Below are positions 44,171 to 56,600 of a DNA stretch of 64,000 nucleotides, in pieces (positions within the stretch are counted from its first letter, which is position 1; each line of letters opens with the position of its first letter). The notes beneath the pieces are model-generated. The model did not search any database. It was not told where the DNA came from and worked only from the letters and a program-made list of their open reading frames with translations. Position numbers and translations under genes: made by a program. Origin of the DNA: Adiantum capillus-veneris (lineage: Eukaryota; Streptophyta; Polypodiopsida; Polypodiales; Pteridaceae); the NCBI GenBank assembly GCA_014529385.2, contig CM043966.1, forward strand, positions 40,298,037 to 40,362,036, in the 5' to 3' direction.

Positions 44171-44640
44171 GAGATAGAGAATTAATGTATGCTTAGGAAA
44201 TTAAAATTAAAGAAAAATAAGTTAAGAGAGAAATGAAATGAAATGTTATATTAATGTCTTCGAAAGGCCAAAGTGACCTATGAGACATGAGACAAGAAAG
44301 TTACAATGTGATGGATCTGATACAAAGTCAGAGTAAGAAGATGACAAAATAAAATATTATGAAATCCTAAATTGCTGGGTATGGACTAAACGGTTAAACT
44401 AGCTAGCTGAGATAGGTAGATCATAAGAGATCCAGCAGGCGACAGATCCAGCAGCTGTCGCTGGCGGATCTCATCAATCTCCTCCATGGTCAGTAGTCTG
44501 ACCGGACGTTATGCATGTCGAGCCAAAGTGACCTTGCTAGATCCTCTGATGCAGCCTCTATCGATGTTGTGTAGTCCTCCGCAGTTGTGGACGTCTAGAT
44601 CTCCCTAGCTCAGTCGCTCGTTCGATCAGTAGAGAGATAG
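44171..44640. other. CACTA-B leader, no gene seen
   Basis: About 470 bp of mixed sequence with short repeats around GATCCAGCAG and CTCC. No recognisable coding content. Confidence 0.5.
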
Positions 44641-44723
44641 GGAAGTAGAGAGCGAGAGAGAGAGAGAGGTAAGTAGAGAGAGAGAGAGAGAGAGATAGGA
44701 AATAGAGAGATAGAGAAAGAGAG

Positions 44724-44810
<87 letters not shown>

Positions 44811-44960
44811 GGGAAGTGAAGAGCGAGACATATAGAGAGATAGAAAAATAAGGAAATAGAGAGAGAAAGAGAGATAGCGAGAGCGAGATCGAGAGAGAGA
44901 GAGAGAGAAAGAGAGATAGCGAGAGTGAGATTGAGAGAGAAAGAGAGATCGAGATCGCTT
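44641..44960. repeat. (GA)n and (TA)n microsatellites in CACTA-B
   Basis: GA-rich blocks flank a (TA)n run at about 44725-44768. Confidence 0.93.
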
Positions 44961-45128
44961 TTTTGAGCAAGAACCATGCAAGGCTTCTGAATCTTTCTCA
45001 AGTTGCTCATCCATCTCCACATTATCTTCTGGCTTGGACATGGAGGCCCCGTCCGATTTACAATCAGGTAGAAAACTTTCATTGGGATGAGAACTTCCAT
45101 GGCTTGTGCTTTCATCAAGTGCGGCATT
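44961..45128 (-). other. Possible captured host-gene exon, antisense in CACTA-B
   Basis: Between two microsatellites and the leader hairpin lies a non-repetitive stretch whose minus strand reads SKPEDNVEMDEQLEKDSEAL followed by HGSCSKKR. This is a charged, protein-like sequence unlike anything in the transposon genes or in CACTA-A and -C. I do not recognise it. Its position corresponds to the captured HMA fragment in CACTA-A and -C, which suggests but does not show capture of another gene piece. Confidence 0.3.
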
Positions 45129-45322
45129 GGAAAGCTTTCTCTGACAGGCTACCTCGGAATGGAGGCAGGTGGGTTCGTAGACAGAGAAGAAACTATGGAA
45201 CTAAAAGAGGCAAAGGGGTTTTGTCTGCTACATGCATTGCCATGTACACCTAGGAGTGCACGTATGTGTCTACCCATATAGGATTTGACCAATAAAGACG
45301 AGATTTTGACCCGGTGGTCCTG

Positions 45323-45358
45323 ATCTCCGTACACCTCTGGACCGAGGTGTACGGAGAT
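45323..45358. promoter_or_regulatory. Conserved leader hairpin, perfect 15-bp stem (CACTA-B)
   Basis: Arms ATCTCCGTACACCTC (45323-45337) and its exact complement (45344-45358) surround a 6-base loop. The same place in CACTA-A (13201-13236) and CACTA-C (53451-53486) keeps the stem, with changes partly tolerated as G-U pairs. It lies 90-200 bp before the transposase ATG, inside a block conserved in all three (AGAGGCAAAGGGGTTTTGTC and TAAAGACGAGATT). Possible roles: transcript structure or a protein site. Confidence 0.7.
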
Positions 45359-45452
45359 TGGGCAAGACTAGAGAATGCGAGGTAGTTTACATTGTGAGGA
45401 GTATATATATATATATATATATATATTAAAACAACATTCATAATCATTGTAG

Positions 45453-48400
45453 ATGGCAACGTCATCAACTAACATGGAGGAAAAGATTGCATGCTCGTGC
45501 ACGCTCTGCAAGTATCAAATCCTGCGCAAGCGTAGGATATGTAATGAGCATGTGCACAAGTACGCAGAGTTTGCTAGAGAAACCGTACAGAATCTACGAT
45601 ACGACTCCTACGGAACGGGCATTGGTTTCCGCGACATAGCACTTACATCTGAGAGAGAGAGAGAGAGAAAAGATTATGCGTGAAGGTCCGACCAATATAG
45701 AGCCACGGATGGAAGCATAAAAGGGCTTACAAACAAAAGACGATGGCATGGAGGAGATGCTGGATGCCTTCTTCCAGACAAGCGAGGGGAACGCGAACGA
45801 AGTAGCACCAAAAGCCGTGCGCCTATCTCTTGAAGACATGTTGAGGAAGTTGGCACGTCAACCAATCTATGAAGGCGCCAAAATATCTGTGCTTCGTACT
45901 TGTCTGGCATTTTTGAATCCTCAGTCAGTGTACGGGTGGTCAGATGCAAGCGTCACTGCTTTGTTTAGGTACGTAATTTACAAAAGAGATTTTCCGATTT
46001 CAACGGTGATGTGCTCGGAGAGCTTTTTAATTTAATGTGGCTTAAACAGGTTATTGCGGGAGAAACTTCTCCCGGCTGGCAATGAAATGCCCCCCTCTAG
46101 GCCAGACGTAAAGCAACTTCTGACCTCAGTTGGCTTGGACTACAACAAGATTCATGCATGTCCAAATGATTGCATTCTTTTTCGCAATGAATTCGCAGAT
46201 TGTCTGTCGTGTCCTAAGTGCGGAGCAATGCGCTACAAACAAGATGCAGTTGGCGAGACAGTGCCAGCTAAAGTGTTGCGGCATTTCCCTATTATTCCTA
46301 GGATAAAAAGCATGTTTCGTTGTGGTTCCATTGCAAAGTTGATGCGGTGGCATTCTACGAATAGATCCACTGACGCAACATTTAGGGTGCCGCCCGCTGA
46401 TTTGAAGGCTTGGAGACACATTGAAGATACCTGGCCACATTTTAAGAGTGAACCACGCAATTTGCGTTTGGGCATGGCAATGGATGGAGTCAATCCATTT
46501 GGCTTGAGAAGCTCGTCATGGAGCACTTGGCCTGTGTGCCTTATCAATTACAACCTCCCGTCGTGGCTTGCTATCAAGAAGGGTCATTTGATTTTAAGCT
46601 TGATTGTGCCTGGTAAGTTCAAGGCAAAAAACATGGATGTTTATCTAGCTCCACTAGTTGACGAGCTCCAGGAGTTATGGCATGGGATTGACATAGCAGA
46701 TGGTTTGAACCAGTAGGACAACATCATGCAAGGATCCATGGACTTCTTATGTGGACTATGCATGATTGGCCAGGATACGGAGAAGCTTCTGGTAATGGTT
46801 ATTGATTTACAAAATTCTCGCTATTCGCAAGCCCTTTGCCTTGGTCTGATTCATGCTTTGATATATGTAGGACTAACAACTTCGGGATACAATGCATGTC
46901 CAATTTGCGGGCAGTCTTTGGATGTGCGCTATTCTACCCCTCTTCGAAAGACAATTTATCAAGGCCACCACTGTTATCTTCCAGATGGCCATCACTTGCG
47001 CAAAGACCAGCTTGGTCGCATCGAATGTCGTCCTATGCATGTACAAGAGTGGCGTCGCCGATGGGAGCAACATGAGGGGCAACTTGTTCCAGGAATGAAA
47101 CGTTTGTCCATTCTCCATACATTGCCGTACTGGGGTGATCTACTAATTAACCATTTGCTGGATCCAATGCATATATTCAAGAATTTGGGAGAGCTCCTCT
47201 CGAAGACAATCATGGGAATGAAGGAAAATCGAGCTTCACGAGATGATTTGCAGTCGGTTGGAAAGATGCCAAAGCTGTGGCCTTTCACCAATGTAGCTGG
47301 TCAAACAAAACTTCCAAGAGCGCCATGGGTATTGCTAAAAAACAAAGAGTGACAAGTGAAAAGGGTGATTTCAGAGTTTAGGACACCAACAGGATATATG
47401 CGATGTCTCAAGACAGCATTCACCCGTGACGATCAACTATCAGGGTTGAAATCGCACGACTGGCATAAGTTCTTGCAATTCATTCTTCCAATTGCGACCA
47501 AGGGGTGTTTAACGGAGGAAGTGCGGACCTGCATATACAAGATTTTAGAGCTAGTGCGGTGGATCTCTTCCAAGGAGATACGGGAGGAATCTATTGTAGT
47601 CGCAAGGGCTAACTCCATTGAGGCAGTTTGCATGATTGAGAAGTATCTACCCACGAGCTGCCTAACTATCCAAATGCACTTGCTCGTCCATGTAGTAGAT
47701 GAGGTTGCAGTGGCAGGTACAGTCCACAGCCGTTGGATGTTCCTTCTAGAGCGGTTCATGAAAACACTTAAGGGTTTTGTTCGCCAAAAAGCGCGTCCAG
47801 AGGGGAGCATGGCAGAAGGATGGCTGGTGCAAGAGTCTCTTGTATTGATGACTGAATTTCTATCCGTTTCTGACCCAGAAATGCCTCGACTGTGGAGCGA
47901 TGAGGAGGATGCAAGACTAGTGAGAGAGGAGCCGCAAGGGCAAGGGGTGCCGAAGAAAATGAACCTGGCCATGAGAGAAAAGATCATGAAGTTCTGTATA
48001 CTAAATTTAGCGCCGATGCAAAAATGGCTTGAAAGGTACGAAGAAGACAAAGAGAGACGCAATCTAGAGCGACAGGATTTCAGGCGAAGTCGAACGACTA
48101 GAGGCTTACCCTTGCCAGACTATCTCGCTCCTCTACCTGAATTCCCTACAATGGCATGGTTGGACAAGACAGTGAGAGCACCTCGACAGATCGGAGAACC
48201 CATATCTCTAGAAGAGGAAGAGCTGGCTATTGGATGTGACTGGAAGTATCATACATACATGGCACTGTGGTCGCATGGAAAGCATTTTAGAACACAACAA
48301 ATTGACAGCAGAAGAAACACGTTTGACAGTGGGATAATGGTTAGTTTCATGTAAAAGACCAGGGCCAGTGCTAGAGACATGAATGAGAGCACTAGCAACC

Positions 48401-48954
48401 TGGATTACTATGGTCTGGTGTCAGATATCTTGAAAGTAAGCGTCAGGCGGTTTGAGATGTTTTTGTTGGATGTGAAGTGGTTCAAGGTGATTACTTCTGG
48501 TCGCAATGCAACGGTACGTAGAGATGGAAACAAGCTTGTGCAAATAGATTCTACAAAGTCTTGGACAGATGCGAGCGACACATTTGCTCTCCCCGAACAT
48601 TGCGAGCAAGTGGTCTTTGTACCGGACCCTCGAGAGCGACAATGGTGGTTTGTGGTTCAGGTTGCTCCAAGAAATAAACAAGTATTTGAAGGGCAAGATC
48701 TCCTGGAGGAAAGTCAGTCAGACGACGTCCATACTACTGTGACATTAGATGAGATGGACGAAGGTATGACAGGGGAAGCTGACAGATATACGAGGGATGA
48801 CGCAGACGAGCCAGAATTGACACTTGTAGATGAAGATGCAATGGGTGAAGACAATCTACCAGAACGAGTTGGGACAGAGTTATGTTTGCAATTAGAGATA
48901 GACGATGATACGGTGCAAGATCTTATCGATGATGCCTCACTCGTCGAGGCCTAG
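45453..48954 (+). pseudogene. CACTA-B TNP2-like transposase gene
   Basis: The start MATSSTNMEEKIACSCTLCK, with HVHKYAEF, is a Transpos_assoc-like zinc region. A GA run near 45655-45670 and the frame change after it break exon 1. The intron at 45969-46049 is followed by HACPNDCILFRNEF, CLSCPKCG, RLGMAMDGVNPFGLRSSSWS and LSLIVPGKFKAKNMDVYLAP. A one-base loss near 46711 shifts the frame. Intron ~46792-46870 precedes GLTTSGYNACPICG, LLDPMHIFKNLGE, TGA at 47350-47352, FRTPTGYMRCLK and the DUF4218-like block with HSRWMFLLERFMKTLKG. TAA at 48352-48354 precedes the DUF4216-like block (FLLDVKWFKV, RNATVRRDGNKL). A full-length enzyme would cut at the CACTA ends; this copy has at least three breaks. Confidence 0.92.
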
Positions 48955-49061
48955 GCCTGTAAGTGTTTGTGTGAAGAATTTGATTTAAAATTAAGCTTAA
49001 AGTTAATTTAAACAAATGTGTTCTAACACTTTATTTTACTTTCTTTGTGCAGAACTTTAGT

Positions 49062-50199
49062 ATGGCAGACGAGATTCCAGATCCCGCTTCCATGAGTGCA
49101 GATGCATTCATGGGCTTCGTTACACGGATGACGCCTGCTCAGATGGCAGAGGCTTCTCAGTACTGGGTAGCCAGAGGCACGGGTACTACGCCTCCGGGCT
49201 TCACACCCGAGGGACCGACGCCTGGGGGGGGATGCCTACGGGGTTCAGGACGCCTATGGGTACGACACCTCCTTCTTCCATCACGGCTGCTTCGACACCT
49301 AGGGGTGGGGCAGAGGCGGGTACGTCCTCATCTCCGTAGCACAGGCGCACTCGCCGATCTCGGCAATCGTCAGGTGGAGGTGGTGGTTGGTGTGGAGCCT
49401 GGGTCCACAGATGCTTCGACCCCTCCTCGTTCACGACCCCCGTCTTACCCAGGCACATCTCTTGACACACCTCTTGGCACACCTCAAACACCTTTGGGGG
49501 GCACACGATCCTAGTGCCTCCAAGATCTATATTGTACGGGGAGATGGTTCTGTTGACATGGAAAGAGTCGGGACTGAGATGCGACAGCGGATTCGTCAGC
49601 TCGTGGAGTTGTGATTTTCGACCAGCATTCTGACGTCTTGGGATCAGCAAGACAAGGAAAAAGTCACTTACATAGTGGAGACCATCCTGAGAGAGTACCA
49701 GCCTACTCCGGGTTCTTCCGTTGTTTCGGCGCGGTGGATCAAGGGTGTTGCACGGGACACCATCAAACATAGACGAGATGCAGCTCGGAAGGCTTTCAGG
49801 ACCGGATCGCCGAAGCCTTCGGGCATCCCACACGAGACGTGGCTGCAGATCAGGGAGGATGAGCGGACAGCGGCCACGCGGTTCAGACAACAGCGTGAGG
49901 CCGCGCAGGTACGACAGATGACTAGGGGGACATCTCATCTTGGCAGCGAAGGCTTCAACACCTTTCGCTATGAGTTTGTGAGTTTCTAATCCAATCTTAA
50001 CTATGGCGTTTTTTAAAACGCGATGAATCATGTATTCTTATTACTTTGATTTTTGTATAAACGCAGAATCTTGCGATGCATCGAGCTCCATCACGCGAGG
50101 AGGAGTCAGATGGATATCGCAGAGGTATCTATGAAGTACTGAATGATCTTGAAGCTTCAGGAGAGCCTGTAGACTGGGAGGCCTTACAGTCTCGCTGAT
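49062..50199 (+). pseudogene. CACTA-B accessory gene (Transposase_24-like), frame broken
   Basis: ATG at 49062 (MADEIPDPASMSADAFMGFV). The Pro/Thr-rich linker with TPxGTP repeats is frame-shifted at a run of eight or nine G near 49222-49230 and again further on. The basic C-terminal half reads WIKGVARDTIKHRRDAARKA, then SGIPHETWLQIREDE and GTSHLGSEGFNTFRYEF. An intron (49979 to about 50067) precedes a last exon ending at TGA 50197-50199. It has the same gene order and layout as the intact accessory genes of CACTA-A and -C. Confidence 0.8.
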
Positions 50200-50785
50200 C
50201 GCTTGAGGTGAGACGTTAATATGTGTGAGTTGATTTAATTAGGTCAGTATATGTGAAGTAATATCAATACTAATTTTGTGAGTTGTCCCATGTGCAGGTT
50301 GCGATGCCTAGTCATTAGTGGACCAGATTTCATCTATATGCTTTGTGAGACACAGATACGCTTCTGTGTCTCTTTTTTGTACAAACCATTAGTGTTCAGA
50401 CAATTATTGTTTCCCTTATGGTTATGATTATTGTCATTGTCATTGTATAGAGAGTTATTGTTTCTCTTTCTGGTTATGCTTATGGTTATTGTTAATTTTG
50501 TTTATGTTTATGGTTATCTGGATTATGGTTTTCATCAAAGTGGTTATAGCCGGTTATGGTTATGGTTCGTTATGGTTATGGTTATGCTTTTAAGTTATGG
50601 CTATGCTTTTCAGTTGGTACGGCTATCTTTCATTGGCCTTAAATCTCATGTGAGATCCTACATGGATAGCATGTAGGAGGCGTATACATGATATGGTTTT
50701 TTTTGAAAAGTTTATGTAAAAACAAAGGGAACTCTGCCAAAATTTCTGCGCGAGGGAGCATGGTTGATATTTTGGTGCTGCTCGC
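50200..50785. other. CACTA-B 3' tail with GGTTAT minisatellite
   Basis: Non-coding. GGTTATGGTTATG-like words recur through about 50415-50625. No gene. Confidence 0.75.
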
Positions 50786-50873
50786 TTTCTTGGGCAGAGG
50801 GCAGGAAGTCTGGCTGTGGCTGTGTCCATCTTTTAACTGGGCACATGCCAGGCTACCTGCCCTCTGCCCAAGA
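50786..50873. repeat. 20-bp perfect inverted repeat in CACTA-B tail
   Basis: TTTCTTGGGCAGAGGGCAGG at 50786-50805 is exactly complementary to 50854-50873, with a 48-base loop. It is not shared with CACTA-A or -C. Confidence 0.9.
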
Positions 50874-50884
50874 AAAAGTTTTTC

Positions 50885-51029
50885 TGCTATGGTCGTTGCT
50901 ATATGCGTCGCTATGCCAGTCGCTATGCCCGTCGCTATCGGCGTCGCTAATAGCGATTGGTTTCACAGCGATGCGTATAGCGACGCACATAGCGACGGGC
51001 AGCGTCGATAACACCTGTTTTTGTTGGTG
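50885..51029. repeat. CACTA-B 3' subterminal repeats and terminal repeat
   Basis: About ten GTCGCTAT/ATAGCGAC-type motifs in both orientations, with a switch point near GCGTCGCTAATAGCGATTGG. The terminal CACCA repeat follows. Confidence 0.88.
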
Positions 51030-51241
51030 TGTATGTGTGTGTGTGTCTTTATACATCTCTCCATGACACACACACGATCGACACTATCACAAATAACCTA
51101 TGAATACTTATTTACCCATTGTTCAAATGCAAGTTTTTGTCTCACTCTATCTTTGGGCCCTTAAGACTACTTGTACTACATTTAACCTTTTTGCATCTTT
51201 CTCTTCTCCTTCCCCCTTTTGCGCACACACAGACAGACACA

Positions 51242-51314
<73 letters not shown>

Positions 51315-51797
51315 AAAAGCACATCACTAAAAAGACATATTTCAAACAAAAAAGATATTTTGTTTACATTATTGCCAAAAAGGCTCACAAAATTATCTAC
51401 ATAGAACTCTTAGTTGAGCTATTTCAAGATACCGAGCTGAAGCTCTACACACTTCTCTTAAATCTATTTTGTGAACCCAACTCAAGTAAATTTTGTAATG
51501 CCGAATCAACCCAAGATTTTGATTTAAGAGCATGAGCCTAAGATTGGGAAAGAAATAGAGATCAAGCAACCTGATGTAAATCTTGTCTAACTCTTCATCT
51601 ACATATGACCCCCATATAGTGTAGTTTTTCTCGATCACTTCCCATGCCCATTTCCATCTCCATTCAGTAGGTAAAAAACTTTCCTCAAAGGCATCAACAA
51701 TAAGATTTTTTTACACTTGGAAAAATATTCACAATTTCGTGGGCCATTTATTTGGATGCAAGAAAAGAGGACAACATTAGTACTCAAAGCTTGAAAT

Positions 51798-51874
<77 letters not shown>

Positions 51875-51903
51875 AACATGGCCACTTGTTAAACGTACAC
51901 TTA
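51030..51903. other. Spacer between CACTA-B and CACTA-C
   Basis: About 870 bp, with two long (GA)n runs (about 51245-51311 and 51800-51871). No gene seen. Confidence 0.7.
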
Positions 51904-51965
51904 CACTACAAGAGGCTATTCATATTAGCGACGCTCACACAGCGACGGTTAAAAAAAAAATTCCC

Positions 51966-52023
51966 GGCGTCGCTATGAGCGTCGCAAATTTACAAAGAAA
52001 TTTGCGACGCTCATAGCGACGCC
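51966..52023. repeat. CACTA-C subterminal perfect hairpin, 26-bp arms
   Basis: Arms 51966-51991 and 51998-52023 are exact complements. Same sequence as in CACTA-A apart from the loop and one pair next to it. Confidence 0.9.
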
Positions 52024-52122
52024 GGTTGGGGTAAAAAAATAACCGAGCGCGCCCAAAAACTCAGATCTCAGATCTGAGTTTTTCGGCGCCCTCAAGCAAG
52101 GAGCAGGTAACGTCGCTCTCCC

Positions 52123-52124
<2 letters not shown>

Positions 52125-52161
<37 letters not shown>

Positions 52162-52166
52162 CTTCT

Positions 52167-52202
<36 letters not shown>

Positions 52203-52580
52203 AGAGGAAGGAGAGCCAGGTATGCTCCTTCCCTCTCCTCATTCTCATGTTCCCTTCCCCTCTTTCTCTCTCCCTCTCTCTCTCTCTCACACACACACAT
52301 ACACACACACACATAGTGTTTTTGAGAGAGAGAGAGAGAGAGAGTGTACAAACAAAAACAAAAACGCACACACACATACATAAACAAAGAATGCACACAC
52401 ACATTTAGAGAGAAAAAGAGAGAGAGAGCATGCATAAACAAAAAACGCACGCATTGAGAGAGGAAAAGAGAGAGAGAACATGCATAAACAAAAAACGCAC
52501 ACATTGAGAGAGGAAAAGAGAGAGAAAACATGCATACGATCCAAAAAAACGCACACACATTGAGAGAGAAAGAGAGAGAA
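52125..52580. repeat. Microsatellites and minisatellite in CACTA-C leader
   Basis: (CT)n, (CA)n and (GA)n runs followed by three or four ~51-bp units with CATGCATAAACAAAAAACGC, as in CACTA-A. Confidence 0.85.
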
Positions 52581-52943
52581 ACTAATTTAACGTCGTAGGA
52601 AACTAATTAAAATTAAAAGACCTAAAGATCTAGCCGATGAGGAGTTGAACGCAAGACCTATTATTCAAGAGGGAAATGGCATAATCAATCTATCATACTT
52701 GGCATGGGTGATAGAAAGGTTATACCATTTATCTCTTTTTATTGGCACACACATCCACACACGCGCACACACACAAGAAGAAGAGAGTTATAACATTGTA
52801 GGAAACTATCTTAAAAGACGTTAAAGATTAGGTTATATGTAGACTTACATTAAATTAGATTTAGGTTTATTTTTAACTAGATTTACGTTTATTTAAGCTA
52901 GATTTAGATTTACGTTATATTAGATTAGATTTAGGTCTCCATA

Positions 52944-53143
52944 GACTGCGATGCCTGCATGAAGCGGGTGAAGAAAGCCCTCAATGGAATATAGGGTATT
53001 GTTGCCTTCACTCATGGTGGGCTCCGTCAATCCAAAAGTACTGGTGAAATGTCTTCAGAAGATAGGGAAGAAGGTGGATCTTCAGGGTGGCAAGAGTCAC
53101 TACATCCACGACACAATGACCATCTAGACAACCTCTAGTCATT
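52944..53143 (+). pseudogene. Captured HMA-domain (HIPP-like) fragment in CACTA-C, shortened
   Basis: Reads DCDACMKRVKKALNGI, which keeps the CxxC metal-binding pair that CACTA-A has lost, then TAG. The VDPK part is altered to VNPK, and LVKCLQKIGKKVDLQGG follows in the shifted frame. The fragment stops at CTCTAGTCATT (53143), where a deletion relative to CACTA-A joins it to leader sequence. Upstream and downstream blocks match CACTA-A, so both copies descend from one capture event. Confidence 0.75.
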
Positions 53144-53511
53144 AGACTTACGTTAAATTAGATTTAGCTTTATTTTTAGTTAGATTTACGTTTATTTAGA
53201 TTTACGCTTATTTACGTTAGATCGAGTCCACGCAAGAATTACTTACAGTTTAGGGTTTAGAGTTAGACAAACAGTGAAAAGATCTACTGTGAAAAGATGT
53301 TAAGATGAAGTGAAGTGCTACAGCTAGAGAAGAGGCAAAGGGGTTTTGTCCACTACATGCAGTATCATGTAGACGTGGGTGTGTAGATTTCTTGTACCCA
53401 CAAATATAGGTATTGACTAATAAAGACGAGATTATAACCCGGTGGTTCTGATCTCCGTGCACCTCTAGACCGAGGTGTGCGGGGATTGGACATGACTAGA
53501 GAATGTGAGGT

Positions 53512-53575
<64 letters not shown>

Positions 53576-53637
53576 GACGAAGAATGCCAATAGAATATTA
53601 AATTTGTTGTCCAGGTTATAAGTTTTTTATCCTCATT
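53144..53637 (+). other. CACTA-C leader with conserved hairpin and (GA)n
   Basis: Non-coding. Stem-loop arms at 53451-53465 and 53472-53486, then (GA)n at about 53515-53572, then the transposase ATG. Corresponds to 12896-13403 in CACTA-A. Confidence 0.6.
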
Positions 53638-56600
53638 ATGAGTAGCGACGAGGATGTGGGACCGTCCAACCGAAACACCTATCTCTCAACGAGGGTCTTA
53701 TGTCCTTGTAATCAATGCAAGCATGCTGTGCGACGGACAAGACGTGTTTCTTTGCAGCACGTTCGCGAATTTGGCGAGTTCGATCCATCTATTATAGATC
53801 GAGTTGTTGCCAATTATAACTCGTCGGACTCTGACGCTGGCCAACAAGCAGCAATCTTGCAACCCAATAGACGTGTTCGCAGGCGCTTTGGTCAAGCAGC
53901 ATATGTGAGGCCACAAGATGTAGCCTCTGACAGCTCGGGGGATGATCATGCAGAGCACATTCCCAACGAGGCAATGTTTGAGCCCGAGATTGATGAAATG
54001 ATCGAGACGATCATGGATTCAGAAAGGCTTATCTATGATGATATGAAAAGTGAAGCCGATACGCCATTGTATAATGGAGCACGTATGTCTAGATTGAAAG
54101 CACTCCTGGTTCTTCTCAACATGCAGGCAAAGTTTGGATGGAGTGACACTAGCCTCACAGCGCTTTTCAGGTGATCTATTACAATTAGTTTACTTTAATA
54201 GAACTCTAAATGTATAATGATCTGATAGATTTTTACACGACTGTATCATATTTTTATGTTGTGTAGATTGCTGAAAGAGCACATACTACCACCTGACAAT
54301 GTGATGCCAGATTCCCGAGATGAAGCAAGAAAGATTTTGCGAAACTTGGGGATGGATTACAATTCTATCCACGCTTGTCCTAATGACTGCATTCTTTTCA
54401 GAGGGGAATACATAGACATGGAGAAGTGTCCGAAATGTGATTCCGAAAGATATCGAGTAGATCTCCACGGGACAAAAATTCCACAAAAGGTTTTGCGACA
54501 TTTCCCTCTGCTTCCTCGCATCAAGCATTTCTTCGAATGTAAGTCCATGGCCGCCCTAGCATCATGGCATGAGGAGAATAAATCTTCGGATGGTGTGCTA
54601 CGAGTTCCTGCAGATTGCGTAGCGTGGAAACATATAGATGGAACATGGTCGGATTTTGCCAGGGAAGCTCGAAATTTGCGCTTAGGCCTAGCTATGGATG
54701 GCATAAATCCATTTGGTCAAAGATAAACATCTTACAGTGTATAGCCCGTTGTCATCGTCAACTACAACATTCCCCCGTGGTTGACTACGAAGAAGGGGCA
54801 CCTATGGCTAAGCTTGATTGTGCCAGGGCGATATAAAGTGGGGAATATGGATGTGTATCTTCGTCCACTATTGGAAGAGCTACAACAATTGTGGATTGGC
54901 ATAGAGGTGGTGGATATGAGCCGACACACAGGACGACGGAATGCTTTGATCAGAGGCATTCTAATGTGGACCATGCATGACTATCCTGGGCTAACAGAAT
55001 GCTCAGGTGATCTATTGACACTCCTCACTCAGACACTGTAAATCTTGTTTTTTCCTATAGTTGATCTATTATCATGTGTATACATGCAGGGCTTCAAACA
55101 AGCGGATACAGAGCATGTGTCACATGTGGACCTAGACTGAATGCACGTAGGGCACCCTCACTGAAGAAGCAAATCTACGAAGGTCATCAAGCGTATCTTC
55201 CAGAGAATCATGTGTTACGCGACGGCTTTTTGGGAAGAGAGCCACCAAGGATGTCTGCACAAGCATGGTTAGAGCAGAAGGAGATGTGCGATGACGGATT
55301 GCCTCCAGGGATGAAGAGACTATCTCTATGGTACGAGTTACCATACTGGCCCCGACTCATGATCAATCACTTGCTCGATCCAATGCACATATTCAAGAAT
55401 GTGGGTAATCTACTATGGGACCATTTGACCGGCAAGAAAGATACTTTGGGAGCCAGAGTTGACCTTAGAAATGTGGATCGTATGGAGCAATATTGGCCGC
55501 AAACAGCGTCTGATGGATCGATAAAACTCCCTAAAGCACCATGGATTTTCACAGGAGCCCAAGAACGCAAAGTAAAAGAGACCATTCGATCTTTGCGGAC
55601 CCCCACTGGCGTAATGCACTCGCTCCGAACGTGTTTTACTAAAGAAGGAAAGCTTACCGGTTTGAAGTCACACGATTGGCATAAAATGTGTCAGGTACGT
55701 TCATAGTGGACTTTAATATCATTGCATAAAATGTGGACTTTAATATCATTGCTGCACATACTTTACAGTTTATTTTACCGGTTGCCATTGAGGGATGTTT
55801 GTCTCTCGACATCCGTAACACAATCTACAAACTTGCAAAGCTGGTGCAATGGATCTCACAAAAGGAGATCAACGTAGACTCCATACCATTCGCCAAACTA
55901 AATGCTGCGGAGCTTGTGTGCATGTTTGAGAAACATTTTCCTACTACAATGCTAACCATTCAGGTGCATCTTCTTGTTCACATAGTTGATGAGGTGGAAA
56001 TAGCTGGCACAGTTCATTCCAGATGGATGTTCTTCTTAGAGCGTTTCATGAAAACGCTTAAGGGATATGTGCGTCAAAAGGCACGTCCGGAGGGTAGCAT
56101 GGCAGAAGGTTGGTTGGTATCAGAGTCCCTAGTGTACATTGGAGAGTGGCTAGACGGATTTGATAAATCCCGGGACACGCTATGGCGAACCATAGATGAT
56201 GAGCGCATATCTGGGATTGTCATGTGCAATCTCGGTGTTGAGAAGAAGATGACGGAAGATCTAGAGGCTAAAATCAACCGATTTTGCATGCTTCACAATC
56301 CAGTGATGCAAAAGTGGATTTCACAATATGAGGATGCAAAGCAAGAGCGACAAAGGGCACGAATCGAGTGGAGACGGGGAAGACGACCACCGATGCACTA
56401 TCCAGCGGTTCTGGAGAGCCTACCAACCTTCATGAGCTTAAGATGGTTGCACAACCAATTGAAAAGCGCACAACAATGCGGTGACGAAGTGACTGAAGAA
56501 GAGTGGGAGTACTCTCGGGGTTGCGCGACCAAGGTAAGTTTGCAATGTACGACTAGCAAGTGACTTTATTTATAAACGTTTGAACGGCCACTCATAATCT

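Larger units (their letters stand above)
43607..51029 (+). mobile_element. CACTA-B (En/Spm-like), both ends present
   Basis: The 5' end CACTACAACACAACATGG begins at 43607. The 3' end reads CACCAACAAAAACAGGTG on the minus strand, ending at 51029, an imperfect match (CACCA instead of CACTA). Flanking TGT at 43604-43606 and 51030-51032 fits the 3-bp duplication of CACTA elements, although GT-rich surroundings weaken that sign. The layout matches CACTA-A and -C (subterminal GTCGCTAT and GTCGATAT repeats, microsatellites, leader hairpin, transposase gene, accessory gene), but the coding sequence is clearly diverged, so this is a different family or subfamily. Confidence 0.85.
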
